Assembly (NCBI GenBank): GCA_035505375.1
Contig: DATJQV010000068.1
Coordinates: forward strand, 1-53,153
From: a bacterium
GTDB lineage: Bacteria > Hydrothermota > Tepidihabitantia > Tepidihabitantales > Tepidihabitantaceae
Length of the DNA stretch: 53,153 bases
Reading direction: 5' to 3'
In this document: positions 1 through 8,600 of the stretch, in pieces
How the letters are laid out: every line of letters begins with the position of its first letter
Position numbering within the stretch: position 1 is the stretch's first letter
Program-made: the position numbers and the translations under genes
Notes under the pieces: model-generated
Databases searched by the model: none
The model's input: only the letters and a program-made list of their open reading frames with translations
What the model was told of the DNA's origin: nothing

Positions 1-235
1 GGAGAGACTTTGCTAGAGGTTCTGCCAAAGGAATTACCATAGGCATTGCCAGAGGCAATACCAGAGACCGGGGGAAAGCCATTACCAGAGGCACTGCCAA
101 AGCCATCGGGGAAGGCTCGACCAAAGACTCTGCCAGAGGCATTACCAGAGGCTGTGCCAAAGGCATCACCCAAGACTATGGCAGAGGCCTTGGGAAAGGC
201 ATTGCCAGAGGCATGGGTAGAGCATCCCCCAGACC
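1..235. repeat. Degenerate short-period repeat (gaggcattacca-like)
   Basis: The stretch is built from a loosely repeated 12-18 base word of the type ccagaggcattacca / ccaaaggca, each copy slightly different. It can be read as an open Pro/Glu/Ala/Lys-rich frame on the plus strand, but that follows from the period, and no ribosome binding site or domain supports a protein. The repeat runs into the left edge, so its full length is unknown. Confidence 0.6.
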
Positions 236-378
236 GGCCCTGGGGTGGTCAATCAGCGATTCTGCGAAAGTCACTTGCATATTCCGGTTCTCTCAAGCGT
301 ATCTATGTATGGTCTAGACGGGGACGCTGCCAATTCTCCGTCTCTCCGCGCCTAAGTTGCCTGGATAGAGGGAGTTAG

Positions 379-730
379 GTGGCGACGCCGACAGTAGACC
401 ATGCTTCCGGAATCGCCCTGGGAACCGTTCCCGGAACGGTTCGGGGGGTGGTTCGGAAGGGGACTCACAGAAGGACGCCCGCGGTGGTTTCCGGCGGGAC
501 GTCCGCCGCGACTAGCGGGGGGATTGGGAAGAGCACACGTGGAGGGATACGCAAGGTGAATCTCGGTTCGACCTGCAGCGCGGTACCCAGCGCGACCCTC
601 AGTTTGACTCTCGGCGGGATTCGCACAGGGACTCAGACGAGGACTTGCGGGAGGATTTCAACGGCGAATCTCATGGCGATTCGCCTTGCTTGCGCTTGGG
701 CTGGAGCGAGGACTACGGGACGCAACGTCT
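379..730. repeat. Second degenerate GC-rich quasi-repeat block, non-coding
   Basis: A run of variants of g-g-N-g-g-g-a-t-t/c-N-g with words such as gggactcac, gggattcgc and gggattggg, plus the small palindrome ggaaccgttcccggaacggttc near 420-441. It looks like a different version of the drifting short-period DNA at 1-235. Open frames exist on both strands but give low-complexity Gly/Arg/Thr sequence. Between it and the gene ending at 976 there is a micro-repeat (731-780, agaagtcagaatgcag-type) and a minus-strand stretch (about 850-970) that translates into protein-like text (RKERAEARRKL, YLYNQRL) but has no start codon; it may be a gene remnant. Confidence 0.5.
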
Positions 731-975
731 TGTAGCCGAATTCAGAAGTCAGAATGCAGATACCAGAAGGCAGAAGTCTTGGACGGACGGAATCCGCGAC
801 GAAGGCGGCTATGGGATCAAACGGAGGAAGCCGCGCTTGCCAACTTTGAGGACCGTGGGGGGACATAACTTCGACGAGCAGTCGAGCGTCGGTCAGACGC
901 TGGTTGTAGAGGTAGAGCGCACGCTCGGTGAGCTTGCGGCGGGCTTCGGCCCGCTCCTTCCTTGTTGGTGGCGTG

Positions 976-1434
976 CTAGCGGAACGCGCGCGCCAGTGAC
1001 TCGGCAACAGCGTGCGTGTCCCTGTCGCTGTGTTTCTTGAGGCCGCACTCAGGGCATGACCAGGTGTAGCCGAGCCACGACTTCGTTTCGACCACTCCCA
1101 GTCCGCACTTCGGGCAGCGGGGCGGTTCCTCGACGTAGACGTCGCGGCGCTGCGACTTCGTGCCGGATTCAAGTTCGTGGCGAGGCCGGGATGTCACCTG
1201 CCAGCGCACGCCGTTGAACATCATCTCTTCGCGCCGGACCGCGCCGGCCGGGGCCGGCATCTCCTGCGACTTCGGCTCCCGCCGGGTTGGAGATGACCCG
1301 GTTGGTGGGGTTCCCTGGCCCGGCGTCCGGGTCGGAGTCTTGTTCCTGCGACGACGGAGAATCCGCACGAACCACGAGATGAAGAAGTAGAATATCACGA
1401 GCTGGACGATGGCGGGTACTGCGCGATTTGCCAT
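976..1434 (-). CDS. Small membrane protein with C-terminal zinc ribbon
   Basis: A 152-residue protein of unknown role. Residues about 7-24 form one hydrophobic segment followed by a basic stretch (RILRRRRNK), which suggests an inner-membrane anchor with the rest in the cytoplasm. A Pro/Arg-rich linker leads to a C-terminal zinc ribbon with two CPxCG knuckles (CPKCG, then CPECG about 20 residues later). It starts at ATG 1434, 6 bases after the stop of the GNAT gene, so it is the last gene of the operon that begins at 5418. The fold call is from the cysteines; the function is not known. Confidence 0.75.
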   Translation of the reverse strand: MANRAVPAIVQLVIFYFFISWFVRILRRRRNKTPTRTPGQGTPPTGSSPTRREPKSQEMPAPAGAVRREEMMFNGVRWQVTSRPRHELESGTKSQRRDVYVEEPPRCPKCGLGVVETKSWLGYTWSCPECGLKKHSDRDTHAVAESLARAFR

Positions 1435-1440
1435 GGGGGT

Positions 1441-2004
1441 CTACACGACCTTTCCGGCGGCTTCGAACTCGTTGCGGACTATCGCGTACAGCACGAGGTC
1501 TTCACAGGTCCCGCGATTGCATACGTACTGACGGAGCAGACCTTCCTTGGTCATGCCCAGTTTCTGCATCACTCGTCCGGAGGCCGGGTTGCGCGGGAAG
1601 TGCATGGCCTGGATGCGGTTCAGCCCGAGGACGCGGAAGCCATAGTCCACGAGCGCCCGGTTCGCCTCGGTGCAGAAGCCCCGGTTCCAGTGTTCTTTCG
1701 CGACCATGTAGCCGAGTTCTCCGCGCAGGTGATTCTTGGTGACCATGAGAGCCACGGAACCGATGACCGGCCGGTCCGGCTTCAGCGTGATGGCAAGTGT
1801 GACTTCGGTGCCCTGGCGGAAGTTGTCGGCGTGGGTGGATATCCACTGTTCGGCAGCGCCGTCCGGATAGGGGTGAGGCAGGTTGAGCGTGGTCGAGGCA
1901 ACCGCCCAGTCCTCGCACATCTGCTGAACGCGGGGCGCGTCAGCCAGTGTGTACGGCCTGAGCACGAGCCGCTCGGTCTCGAGCACGGGCAGGGTGTCGC
2001 TCAA
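1441..2004 (-). CDS. GNAT family N-acetyltransferase (RimJ/RimL type)
   Basis: The 187-residue protein matches the Acetyltransf_3 group that acetylates protein N-termini or small amines with acetyl-CoA. Visible signs are the opening LETERLVLRPYTLADAP, the central GELGYMVAKEHWNRGFCTEA segment holding the acetyl-CoA pyrophosphate loop, and the late PASGRVMQKLGMTKEG motif typical of RimJ/RimL. The start chosen is TTG 2004, 9 bases after the methyltransferase stop; no clear Shine-Dalgarno is seen, so translation may be coupled. The substrate cannot be told from sequence. Confidence 0.85.
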   Translation of the reverse strand: MSDTLPVLETERLVLRPYTLADAPRVQQMCEDWAVASTTLNLPHPYPDGAAEQWISTHADNFRQGTEVTLAITLKPDRPVIGSVALMVTKNHLRGELGYMVAKEHWNRGFCTEANRALVDYGFRVLGLNRIQAMHFPRNPASGRVMQKLGMTKEGLLRQYVCNRGTCEDLVLYAIVRNEFEAAGKVV

Positions 2005-2013
2005 GCGCGGGGT

Positions 2014-2775
2014 CTACGCCTTCTTTGCCACGAAGAGCTGGATGCCGGAGACGTAGTCGTAGGGGCGCTTGTCGTAGCCACCATAAACGTTCTCGACTTC
2101 GTAGCCCGCAAGGCGCAGCAGCAGGTGCATCTCGCGGTGATGAATCCAGCAGAGAGTGAATCTCGCCGGGTAGCGCTTGACCGTGCCGTCGTCCCCGATG
2201 CGGTCAACGCATTCCCAGACCGAAATCGTCTGACTTGCCAGGTTTCTCTTCGAGATGTCGGTGACGACCATGTCTCGACCGGTTTCGGGATCAGGCTCAA
2301 CGGCTATCTCCGTCTCATCGCGGCTGGTCAGCCGTCTGTGGTCGGGCGCAAAGACGTGGATTACGAGTCGACCATCGTCAGCCAGGTACTCACGGACTGA
2401 GTTCAGGCAGGCAAGCTGGTCTTCGGTCGTCATCATGTGCAGGAAAGAGTTGAAAGTGCAGAAGACCAGCTTGAACTTCTGTGAGAACCGGTAGTCGCGC
2501 ATGTCCGCGCACTTGAGCGCGACCCGAGCCTGCACTTCGCGAGGTTCCTTGTCCAGCTTGGCCTGCAGCTTGTCGAGCATCGCCTGACTCAGGTCGATGC
2601 CGGTTACCTCGAAACCGGCCCGGGCAAGGGGCAGCAGGACGCGTCCCGTACCGCAGGCCAGTTCGAGCACCGGCCCACCGGTTTCTTTGGCCGTGGCAAG
2701 GAGGAACGGCACATCGTCCTGTTTGTCTGCCCAGACCAAGTCGTAGTAGACAGAGTAGGCGTCGTATTCAGGCAT
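2014..2775 (-). CDS. Class I SAM-dependent methyltransferase
   Basis: A 253-residue Rossmann-fold methyltransferase. Motif I is clear (VLELACGTGRVLLPLA, residues about 36-51), followed by the acidic SAM-binding strand end GIDLSQAMLDKL, a DMRDYRF motif II region and FCTFNSFLHM. It resembles the broad Methyltransf_25/11 group; the acceptor is unknown. ATG 2775 lies 3 bases after the stop of the secreted protein gene, with GAGGTG just upstream inside that gene's end, so the two are translated from one message. Confidence 0.88.
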   Translation of the reverse strand: MPEYDAYSVYYDLVWADKQDDVPFLLATAKETGGPVLELACGTGRVLLPLARAGFEVTGIDLSQAMLDKLQAKLDKEPREVQARVALKCADMRDYRFSQKFKLVFCTFNSFLHMMTTEDQLACLNSVREYLADDGRLVIHVFAPDHRRLTSRDETEIAVEPDPETGRDMVVTDISKRNLASQTISVWECVDRIGDDGTVKRYPARFTLCWIHHREMHLLLRLAGYEVENVYGGYDKRPYDYVSGIQLFVAKKA

Positions 2776-2778
2776 GGT

Positions 2779-5418
2779 TCACCTCACTAGCACCACGCGG
2801 TAGCGAAAATGGGGACAGTCCCGAGGAGGGGACACGTCCTCAGAGCGACGCGAGGAACGCGTCGCGGATGTGTCCCCAGCGCGAGGACGCGCGGTACAGT
2901 CCCCATTTTCGAGGAAGTACACGCCGGCGGGCAGGCGGCTAAGGTCGTTTGCGCCGGGGCGAACCGACATGACGGCGCGGCCGGTGGCGTCAAGCAACTC
3001 CGAACGTCGAGCGCCGAACGCCGAACTGGGGAGCACCAGACAACCGCGCACGACGGAAGCGGTCAGCATTTGGCGTTTGGCGGTCGACACTTGGCGTTCA
3101 TCGACGCCTGTCGGCACTCCGAACCAGGTGAGTATCCGCCTCATCAGTTGCACGCGGGTGAAGTAGGTCGGCTTGGACCCGGGTCGGTTCACTGCCTCGA
3201 ATCCGAAGCCCATGAACACGATCTTGCCGCCCGACGGCAACTGGCGCCGTGTTGCCGCACACTCAAGAGCAACCGTATCATAGACCAGGAACGCGGCGGA
3301 GTTGCCCAGCGGGGAGATGACGTCTCGGGAGGTCTGGTTGCCGGCGCCGTTGCCGCCAGCCGTCGCGGTTCCGGTGACCGGCGCGCCCAGCGAGTCCTGG
3401 CGGTTGCCGAACGCGAAGAAACCCGACCATCCCGAGGAGTCGAACTGACAGCCGCAGATGCTGTCAAGAAAAGTGGTGCCGTGCAGTTCCTGGGCGATGT
3501 TCTGGCCGGTGATGAACAGGTTGATGCCGGCTTGTGCGTAGCGGGTCAGGCTGTCGCGGTCGGCAGTCGGAACCGTGCCGGTGTTGGTGTTACCTGAGTA
3601 CCAGATCAGCGACTTGGACCGCAGACGGTTGAGTTTGGCATAGGGGAGAAGCCCGCCCGATGGCCGGTTCCACTCGCACCATGTCACGCCGAGCGTGTCG
3701 AGAGTGCTCGTGTAGTAGCTCGCGTAGTTCTCCAGCGTGTCGTTGTTGACTATCAGCACGTGAGCGGGCTGGATCTTGAGTCCGATAGTGGTGTCGCGGT
3801 GAAAGGCCACGGTCCACGACCGCGCATAGTAAGGCACGCCCGGCGTGACCGCTAGCGTGAAGGTGCTGTCAATCAGCTTGAGGCTGAAGTGGCCGCTGGT
3901 GTCGGTCTGGGTCGAATCCCAGACCAGCGTATCGCTGACGAGATAGGCCTTGATCCAGGTCTGGATTCCGTTGCCCGCTGTCGAGTCGGTCAGAGTGCCG
4001 GTCACGCGGCAGGTGTCGAATACCCTGAATCTGGTTGCGACGGTATCGTTGTGCAGGTTGTCATCGCCGCCCGTGAAAGCTGTGAGCGTGTAGAGGCCGG
4101 GCGTGTCGAGCGGGATGGGCCCGGCCGAGACCGTGTCGGTGGCGAGGAACGGGAGCGAGTCGAGGTGCACGCCGAAGTTCGTGCCGCCGGCCTTGACGGT
4201 CAGGTTGACATTGTGCGCGGTGTTCTTGCCGACATTGGCCACCGGCACCAAGGCCGGGACGCTCTCCCCAACAACGTAAACTGAGTGCGGGGTGGGCGCG
4301 ACGAACTCAAGCGTGGCGACGTCGCTGTTGTGGAGCGGCGTCACAAACACGTCCATGCCCATGAAGTCGAGGTAGCTGGAGACCCAGGTCTGGTCCATCG
4401 TATCCGGGTCGGTCCACGTAGCCGGGATGCCGCCGTCGTCGTCTCGGTCGCGCGTCAGCAGCGTGTCAACGAGATAGTGGTGCATCACCCAGTTGAGCGT
4501 GTCGTGGCCTAGTTCGGCCGCGGAGCGGTAGGCGTTCGCGAGCCAGAGGTTATGTGAGCAGTTCCAGTTCCCGGTTGGGTAGAAGCCGGGCAGCGAATCC
4601 TGATAGGTGGCAACCCACTGTTTGCCGGTGACGGTGTCGTCTTTGCACACGGTGTGGACCACGCCCCAGAACGCGGTGCCGCCGCTCATGGCCCAGGCCT
4701 GGTTGCCGAGTCGGGTCGGAGCGCCGCCCTGAATCCATGTCTTGACTCTATTGCCGCGCGCGAGCGCGGTGTCGTGTAGGACGGCGTCGCCCCTGGCCCG
4801 GGCGTACTCCATCGCCATGCCCGATGACTGGCTCGTGATGAAGTAGTCCTGCGCGGACGCGTTCAGGAGAAAAGTGTCGAGGTAGAAGGTCCGGACGGTG
4901 TCCGTGTAGGCAAGATGACTTGAGTCTCCGTAGGCATGCCGATACTCGGACTCGGCCATGAAGCCCAGGCCGCAGTTCCAGATCGCGTACCAGATCTGGC
5001 TCGGCACGCCGCCGTGCTCCCGATAAGCGGGGTTGTTCTTCACGTATGTCCAGGCGCGAGCGACGTTTTGGTGAAAGTCATCGCGGCCGGTCAGTTCGTA
5101 CCAGCGCGACCAGATCCAGATGGCTTCCTGCGTGTTGTCGGTTTCTATGGTGGTCGGCATGTGCTCGGCTTCGATGACGCCGCCATAGCTTGGGGATAAG
5201 GAATCCGAAACCTGGTGACTGGCTACGAAGTCGCAGGTCTTCTTGATCTGGCGCAGGTAGTTGTAGCGCCGTGGTCCGTAACGGAGGCTCTCCGGCCGGG
5301 GCAGCCACTCCGGTCGGTACGAGCGATAGTACGATTCGAACTCCTGTGCGGTCCACGGTCGCGTTGCGAACGCGGCCGAAACAACAAGGACGATGGTTAG
5401 CAGTACGCGTCTATACAG
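2779..5418 (-). CDS. Large secreted protein with CARDB-like and sorting-like domains; probable CTG start
   Basis: An exported protein of about 879 residues. The first in-frame ATG is at 5160, but the frame stays open upstream and encodes a textbook signal peptide (LYRRVLLTIVLVVSAAFA) followed by conserved-looking sequence. The only sensible initiator there is CTG at 5418, 6 bases after GGAGG and about 12 bases after a predicted transcript start. The N-terminal 350 residues look like an alpha-helical repeat domain rich in Trp/Tyr; then come CARDB-like beta domains (VPVANVGKNTAHNVNLTV), a carboxypeptidase-regulatory-like segment, and a C-terminal FlgD/T9SS-like end (LDATGRAVMSVRPG, LPAGVYFL). 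A palindromic repeat at 2804-2911 interrupts this last domain just before the closing RYRVVLVR. No catalytic function recognised. Confidence 0.8.
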   Translation of the reverse strand: MYRRVLLTIVLVVSAAFATRPWTAQEFESYYRSYRPEWLPRPESLRYGPRRYNYLRQIKKTCDFVASHQVSDSLSPSYGGVIEAEHMPTTIETDNTQEAIWIWSRWYELTGRDDFHQNVARAWTYVKNNPAYREHGGVPSQIWYAIWNCGLGFMAESEYRHAYGDSSHLAYTDTVRTFYLDTFLLNASAQDYFITSQSSGMAMEYARARGDAVLHDTALARGNRVKTWIQGGAPTRLGNQAWAMSGGTAFWGVVHTVCKDDTVTGKQWVATYQDSLPGFYPTGNWNCSHNLWLANAYRSAAELGHDTLNWVMHHYLVDTLLTRDRDDDGGIPATWTDPDTMDQTWVSSYLDFMGMDVFVTPLHNSDVATLEFVAPTPHSVYVVGESVPALVPVANVGKNTAHNVNLTVKAGGTNFGVHLDSLPFLATDTVSAGPIPLDTPGLYTLTAFTGGDDNLHNDTVATRFRVFDTCRVTGTLTDSTAGNGIQTWIKAYLVSDTLVWDSTQTDTSGHFSLKLIDSTFTLAVTPGVPYYARSWTVAFHRDTTIGLKIQPAHVLIVNNDTLENYASYYTSTLDTLGVTWCEWNRPSGGLLPYAKLNRLRSKSLIWYSGNTNTGTVPTADRDSLTRYAQAGINLFITGQNIAQELHGTTFLDSICGCQFDSSGWSGFFAFGNRQDSLGAPVTGTATAGGNGAGNQTSRDVISPLGNSAAFLVYDTVALECAATRRQLPSGGKIVFMGFGFEAVNRPGSKPTYFTRVQLMRRILTWFGVPTGVDERQVSTAKRQMLTASVVRGCLVLPSSAFGARRSELLDATGRAVMSVRPGANDLSRLPAGVYFLENGDCTARPRAGDTSATRSSRRSEDVSPPRDCPHFRYRVVLVR
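2804..2911. repeat. Nested REP-like palindrome inside a coding region (copy A)
   Basis: Outer arms CGAAAATGGGGAC (2804-2816) and GTCCCCATTTTCG (2899-2911) are perfect 13-base inverted repeats. Inside are GGGGACAC (2828-2835) with GTGTCCCC (2870-2877), and an 8-base hairpin GCGACGCG (2845-2852) / CGCGTCGC (2858-2865). It lies in frame within the C-terminal domain of the secreted protein, where it adds about 35 residues starting ENGD. Copies B (11400-11478) and C (14679-14721) belong to the same family. Confidence 0.85.
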
Positions 5419-5435
5419 CGTGCACCTCCGCTAGA

Positions 5436-5463
5436 ACGATAACGCAGCGCTACGCACAGTCAA
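5436..5463 (-). promoter_or_regulatory. Promoter of the secreted protein-methyltransferase operon
   Basis: On the minus strand: TTGACT (5463-5458), 16 bases, TATCGT (5441-5436). Transcription would start near 5429, leaving a short leader with GGAGG before the CTG at 5418. This placement is the main support for that unusual start. Confidence 0.6.
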
Positions 5464-5569
5464 GCTAGCCCCGACCGGAGACCGGGGATCGGATCAAGCC
5501 CGTCTTCCGTCTCCCGTCCTTTCTGATTGACCGGTTCCGCGCCTAAGTTACAATGTTACGCTGCGTTAC
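5439..5569. promoter_or_regulatory. Paired near-palindromes in a divergent promoter region (possible operator)
   Basis: ATAACGCAGCGCTAC at 5439-5453 lies within the minus-strand promoter. A related copy in inverted orientation, GTTACGCTGCGTTAC at 5555-5569, lies at the predicted start of the plus-strand transcript. They share the 10-mer TAACGCAGCG and each is close to palindromic. A shared regulator is possible, but none is encoded nearby. Confidence 0.3.
5527..5554 (+). promoter_or_regulatory. Promoter of the C25 peptidase gene
   Basis: TTGACC (5527-5532), 16 bases, TACAAT (5549-5554). Predicted start near 5561 gives a leader of about 80 bases ending in GGAGG (5633-5637) before ATG 5644. 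Confidence 0.6.
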
Positions 5570-5643
5570 TTTGGGGCTCCGGCCTTGAGAAGGCAGGAGC
5601 CCGGCGACTCGATGGCATTATAACAGTTCCACGGAGGAAGTTG

Positions 5644-8600
5644 ATGTTGCGTATTGTTCGTGTTCTTGCGTTCTTGCTGCCCGGCGTCATGGTAGCGGCG
5701 ACCGGTACCGTGACCCAGACGTTTCAGTTCGAGCAGAGTGATTTCATGTTCGGCAAGGTGAACGGTTATGATGTGGTGACGCTTGTCGGTCCCGGGACAC
5801 GATACGAATCCTCCTTAGGTTCGATCATGCCCGCCGGGTGTTCGACGAGCGAGCCGGGCTTTCCGAACCTGCCGCTGGCAGTGTACTACGTCGCGATTCC
5901 GCCGGACGCGGAAGTGACGGGCGTGGACGTTGTGAGCGCCTCGACCGCGGCGCTTTCCGGTCAGATGAACATCTATCCGAGCCAGCCGCCCCAAGCATTG
6001 GCGAATGGCGATGGGCGAATGGCGAATGGCGTTCGCGCGTTTGTCCCGCCTGACCCAACTGTCTATGCGTCGGCCCAGGCGTACCCGGCTGAGATGGTTC
6101 GCTCGACTCGGTCAGGACTCATGGGGGGCTATCGCATCGCCGCCATCCAGTTTTTCCCGCTTCGTTACTTCCCGGCACAGAAGCGACTCGAACTGGTCAC
6201 GCGCGCTACGGTCGCGGTCCACTATGAGCGGAATCGACACGACGTCGTGCGTTTGGATGAGTCGCAGGTGGACCTGATGGGGCAGAGCGTCCGGGCCCTG
6301 GTCAGAAACCCGGAACAGGTTTCGACCTGGTCTCCGCCGGCGAGAATAACCCTCACGGCAGACTCTACCTGCGACATGATGGTTATCACGTCGACCGCGT
6401 TCGCGCCCAGCTTCCAGCCCTTCGTGAACTGGAAGACCCGGCGGGGCATCAAGACCACCGTCGTGAAGACCGAGTCCATCTACTCCACCTATTCCGGCCG
6501 CGACCAGCAGGAGAAGATCCGCAACTGCGTCAAGGACTATTGGCAGAACCACGGTCTGAAGTGGCTGCTCCTCGGCGGCGACGACGGCACAGTTCCGGTC
6601 AGGACCTGCCAGTTGACGGTCGAGGGCACCACCGAGGACATCGCGTCGGACATGTACTACGCCGACCTCCAGTATACATGGGACTCGAACAACAACGGCA
6701 TCTTCGGGGAGATGGAGGACTCGGTTGACCTGTTCTACGACGTCTATGTCGGCCGGGTCCCGGCTGACGGCGCAGCCGACATCGCGACCTTCTTCGCCAA
6801 GGATACGATGTTCGAGAAGCACCAGGATACGACTCGCCAGAAGCGGGTGTTGTACGGTTCGACCATGCTCTTCGATCCGTATCACGGGAAGGTCATAAAC
6901 CACATCATCGCCAATACTTTCCCGTCGGGCTGGACGCACGTCCACCTCGAGGACCCGAGCGGCGGCGTCTACGCGGACTCGATGAGCAAAGGGTTTCAGC
7001 TCGCCCACGTGGCTGCGCACGGCAATCCCTTCACCTTCTCGGTGATGGACAGCAGCGAGGTCCCGGGTCTTACCAACGGGTTCACAAGGCTCAACTTCGT
7101 CAACTCGATAGCCTGCGAGTCGGGCTGGTTCGACGGCACCGATTGCCTGGCCGAGGCTCTGGTCAACGCCCCTAACGGCGGCTGCGTCGCCTGCATGCTG
7201 AATTCCCGCTATGGCTTCGGCTATCCGCCCGCGCTCGGACCGTCGGAGTTGCTCGACCTCCAGTTCTACCGCTATTTCGTCCAGGGCTACGCGACCCAGT
7301 TCGGCACTCTCGGCATGCTGTCGAAGGACTACTTCCACAGCCTGGCGATGGACCAGTCGGTCTGGCGCTGGTGCGTCTACGAGCTGAACCTGTTCGGCGA
7401 CCCGAGCCTGTTCGTCTGGTCCGAGAAGCCAAAGACCTTCACCGTCACGAAGCCGGATTCGGTGCCGACCGGCGTCCAGGTAGTCCGCATCACGGCCAAG
7501 AGCGGCTCCGCGCCGGTCGCGGGCGCGCTGGTCTGCTTGAGTAAGGGCACCGAAACCTACGCGCGCGGCTGGACCAATTCCCAGGGCTGGATTGACCTGC
7601 TGGTTGCACCGACCACTACCGGCAACCTCGACCTGTCGGTCAGCGCCCAGGATTTCTACCCCTACGATGGGCTTATCCCGGTGCGCGGAAGTTCGAACAA
7701 GCCAGCGCTGGTCTTCGCCGGACTCCGCATCGTCGATGACGGCGGCAACGGCAGGCTGGACCCGGGCGAAGGTGCGAACCTGTTCGTTTCCGTCAAGAAT
7801 GCGGGCGCGGTTGCCGCCACCAACACTCACGCGGTGCTGCGTACCTTCTGTCCCTACCTGACTCTGGTCGATTCGACGTCGAACTACGGCACGATTCCGG
7901 CCGGAGTCACGGTTGAGGGCGACCAGTTCCGTGTCACGGCTGCGGATTCAACTCCGGGCGGGACGATGGCCGAGATGATCGCGGCCTGCATCGCCGACCA
8001 GGGGTCGTGGCAGCCTTTCTTCGAGACGCGCATCGGCGACCTACCCCCGGCCAGGAAGCTGTGGGCCGACCACGACAACAACGACATGATACTCTCGGTC
8101 ACCTCACTCGGTTCAATCGGCACGCTCGGCCCATACAACGAGGGGTCAGGCCTGAAGTACCCGCGCAACGCCTCGAACGGCGACCTCTACTTCACCAGTT
8201 TCGCCTGTGGCAACAGCCCGAACTACGTGGTTGACCGCTGGTACGGGCATCCGAGCTCGACCTATCAGTCCGACTGGCGTATCAAGGACACTCTGCATGC
8301 GGTCATCCCGCCGCTTACCGACGGACAGGAGTACGAAACCGTGATCGACGACAGCGCCCATTCCACGCCCAAGGGGCTGACCGTCTACCAGTGGTCGGCA
8401 TCGGTGGCCGACTCCGGTTACCGCGACTTCGTGGTGCTGACCTACGACATCAAGAATCAGGGTTCGGCACCGCTGAACGGGCTCTACGCCGGCATCTTCT
8501 CCGACTTCGATATCTACAACACTACGGCCAACGACGTCTATTCCGACACGCTGCGCCGCCTGACGTACATGACTCAGGCCGGAGACTACACGTGCGCCGC

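Noticed and set aside
46-378. Plus-strand 110-residue Pro/Glu/Ala-rich frame
   Set aside because: It is simply the translation of the degenerate repeat; no start signal or domain, and the second half has normal non-coding composition.
1-730. CRISPR array
   Set aside because: The repeats are short, variable and without constant repeat/spacer structure; no cas genes are in the window.
633-1172. Minus-strand 179-residue frame
   Set aside because: It overlaps the zinc-ribbon gene in another frame and crosses repeat DNA; only a short stretch looks protein-like, without a start.
6112-7830. Minus-strand 572-residue frame opposite the C25 peptidase
   Set aside because: It is the antisense shadow of a GC-rich gene; its sequence has no domain and its frame follows the codon bias of the true gene.
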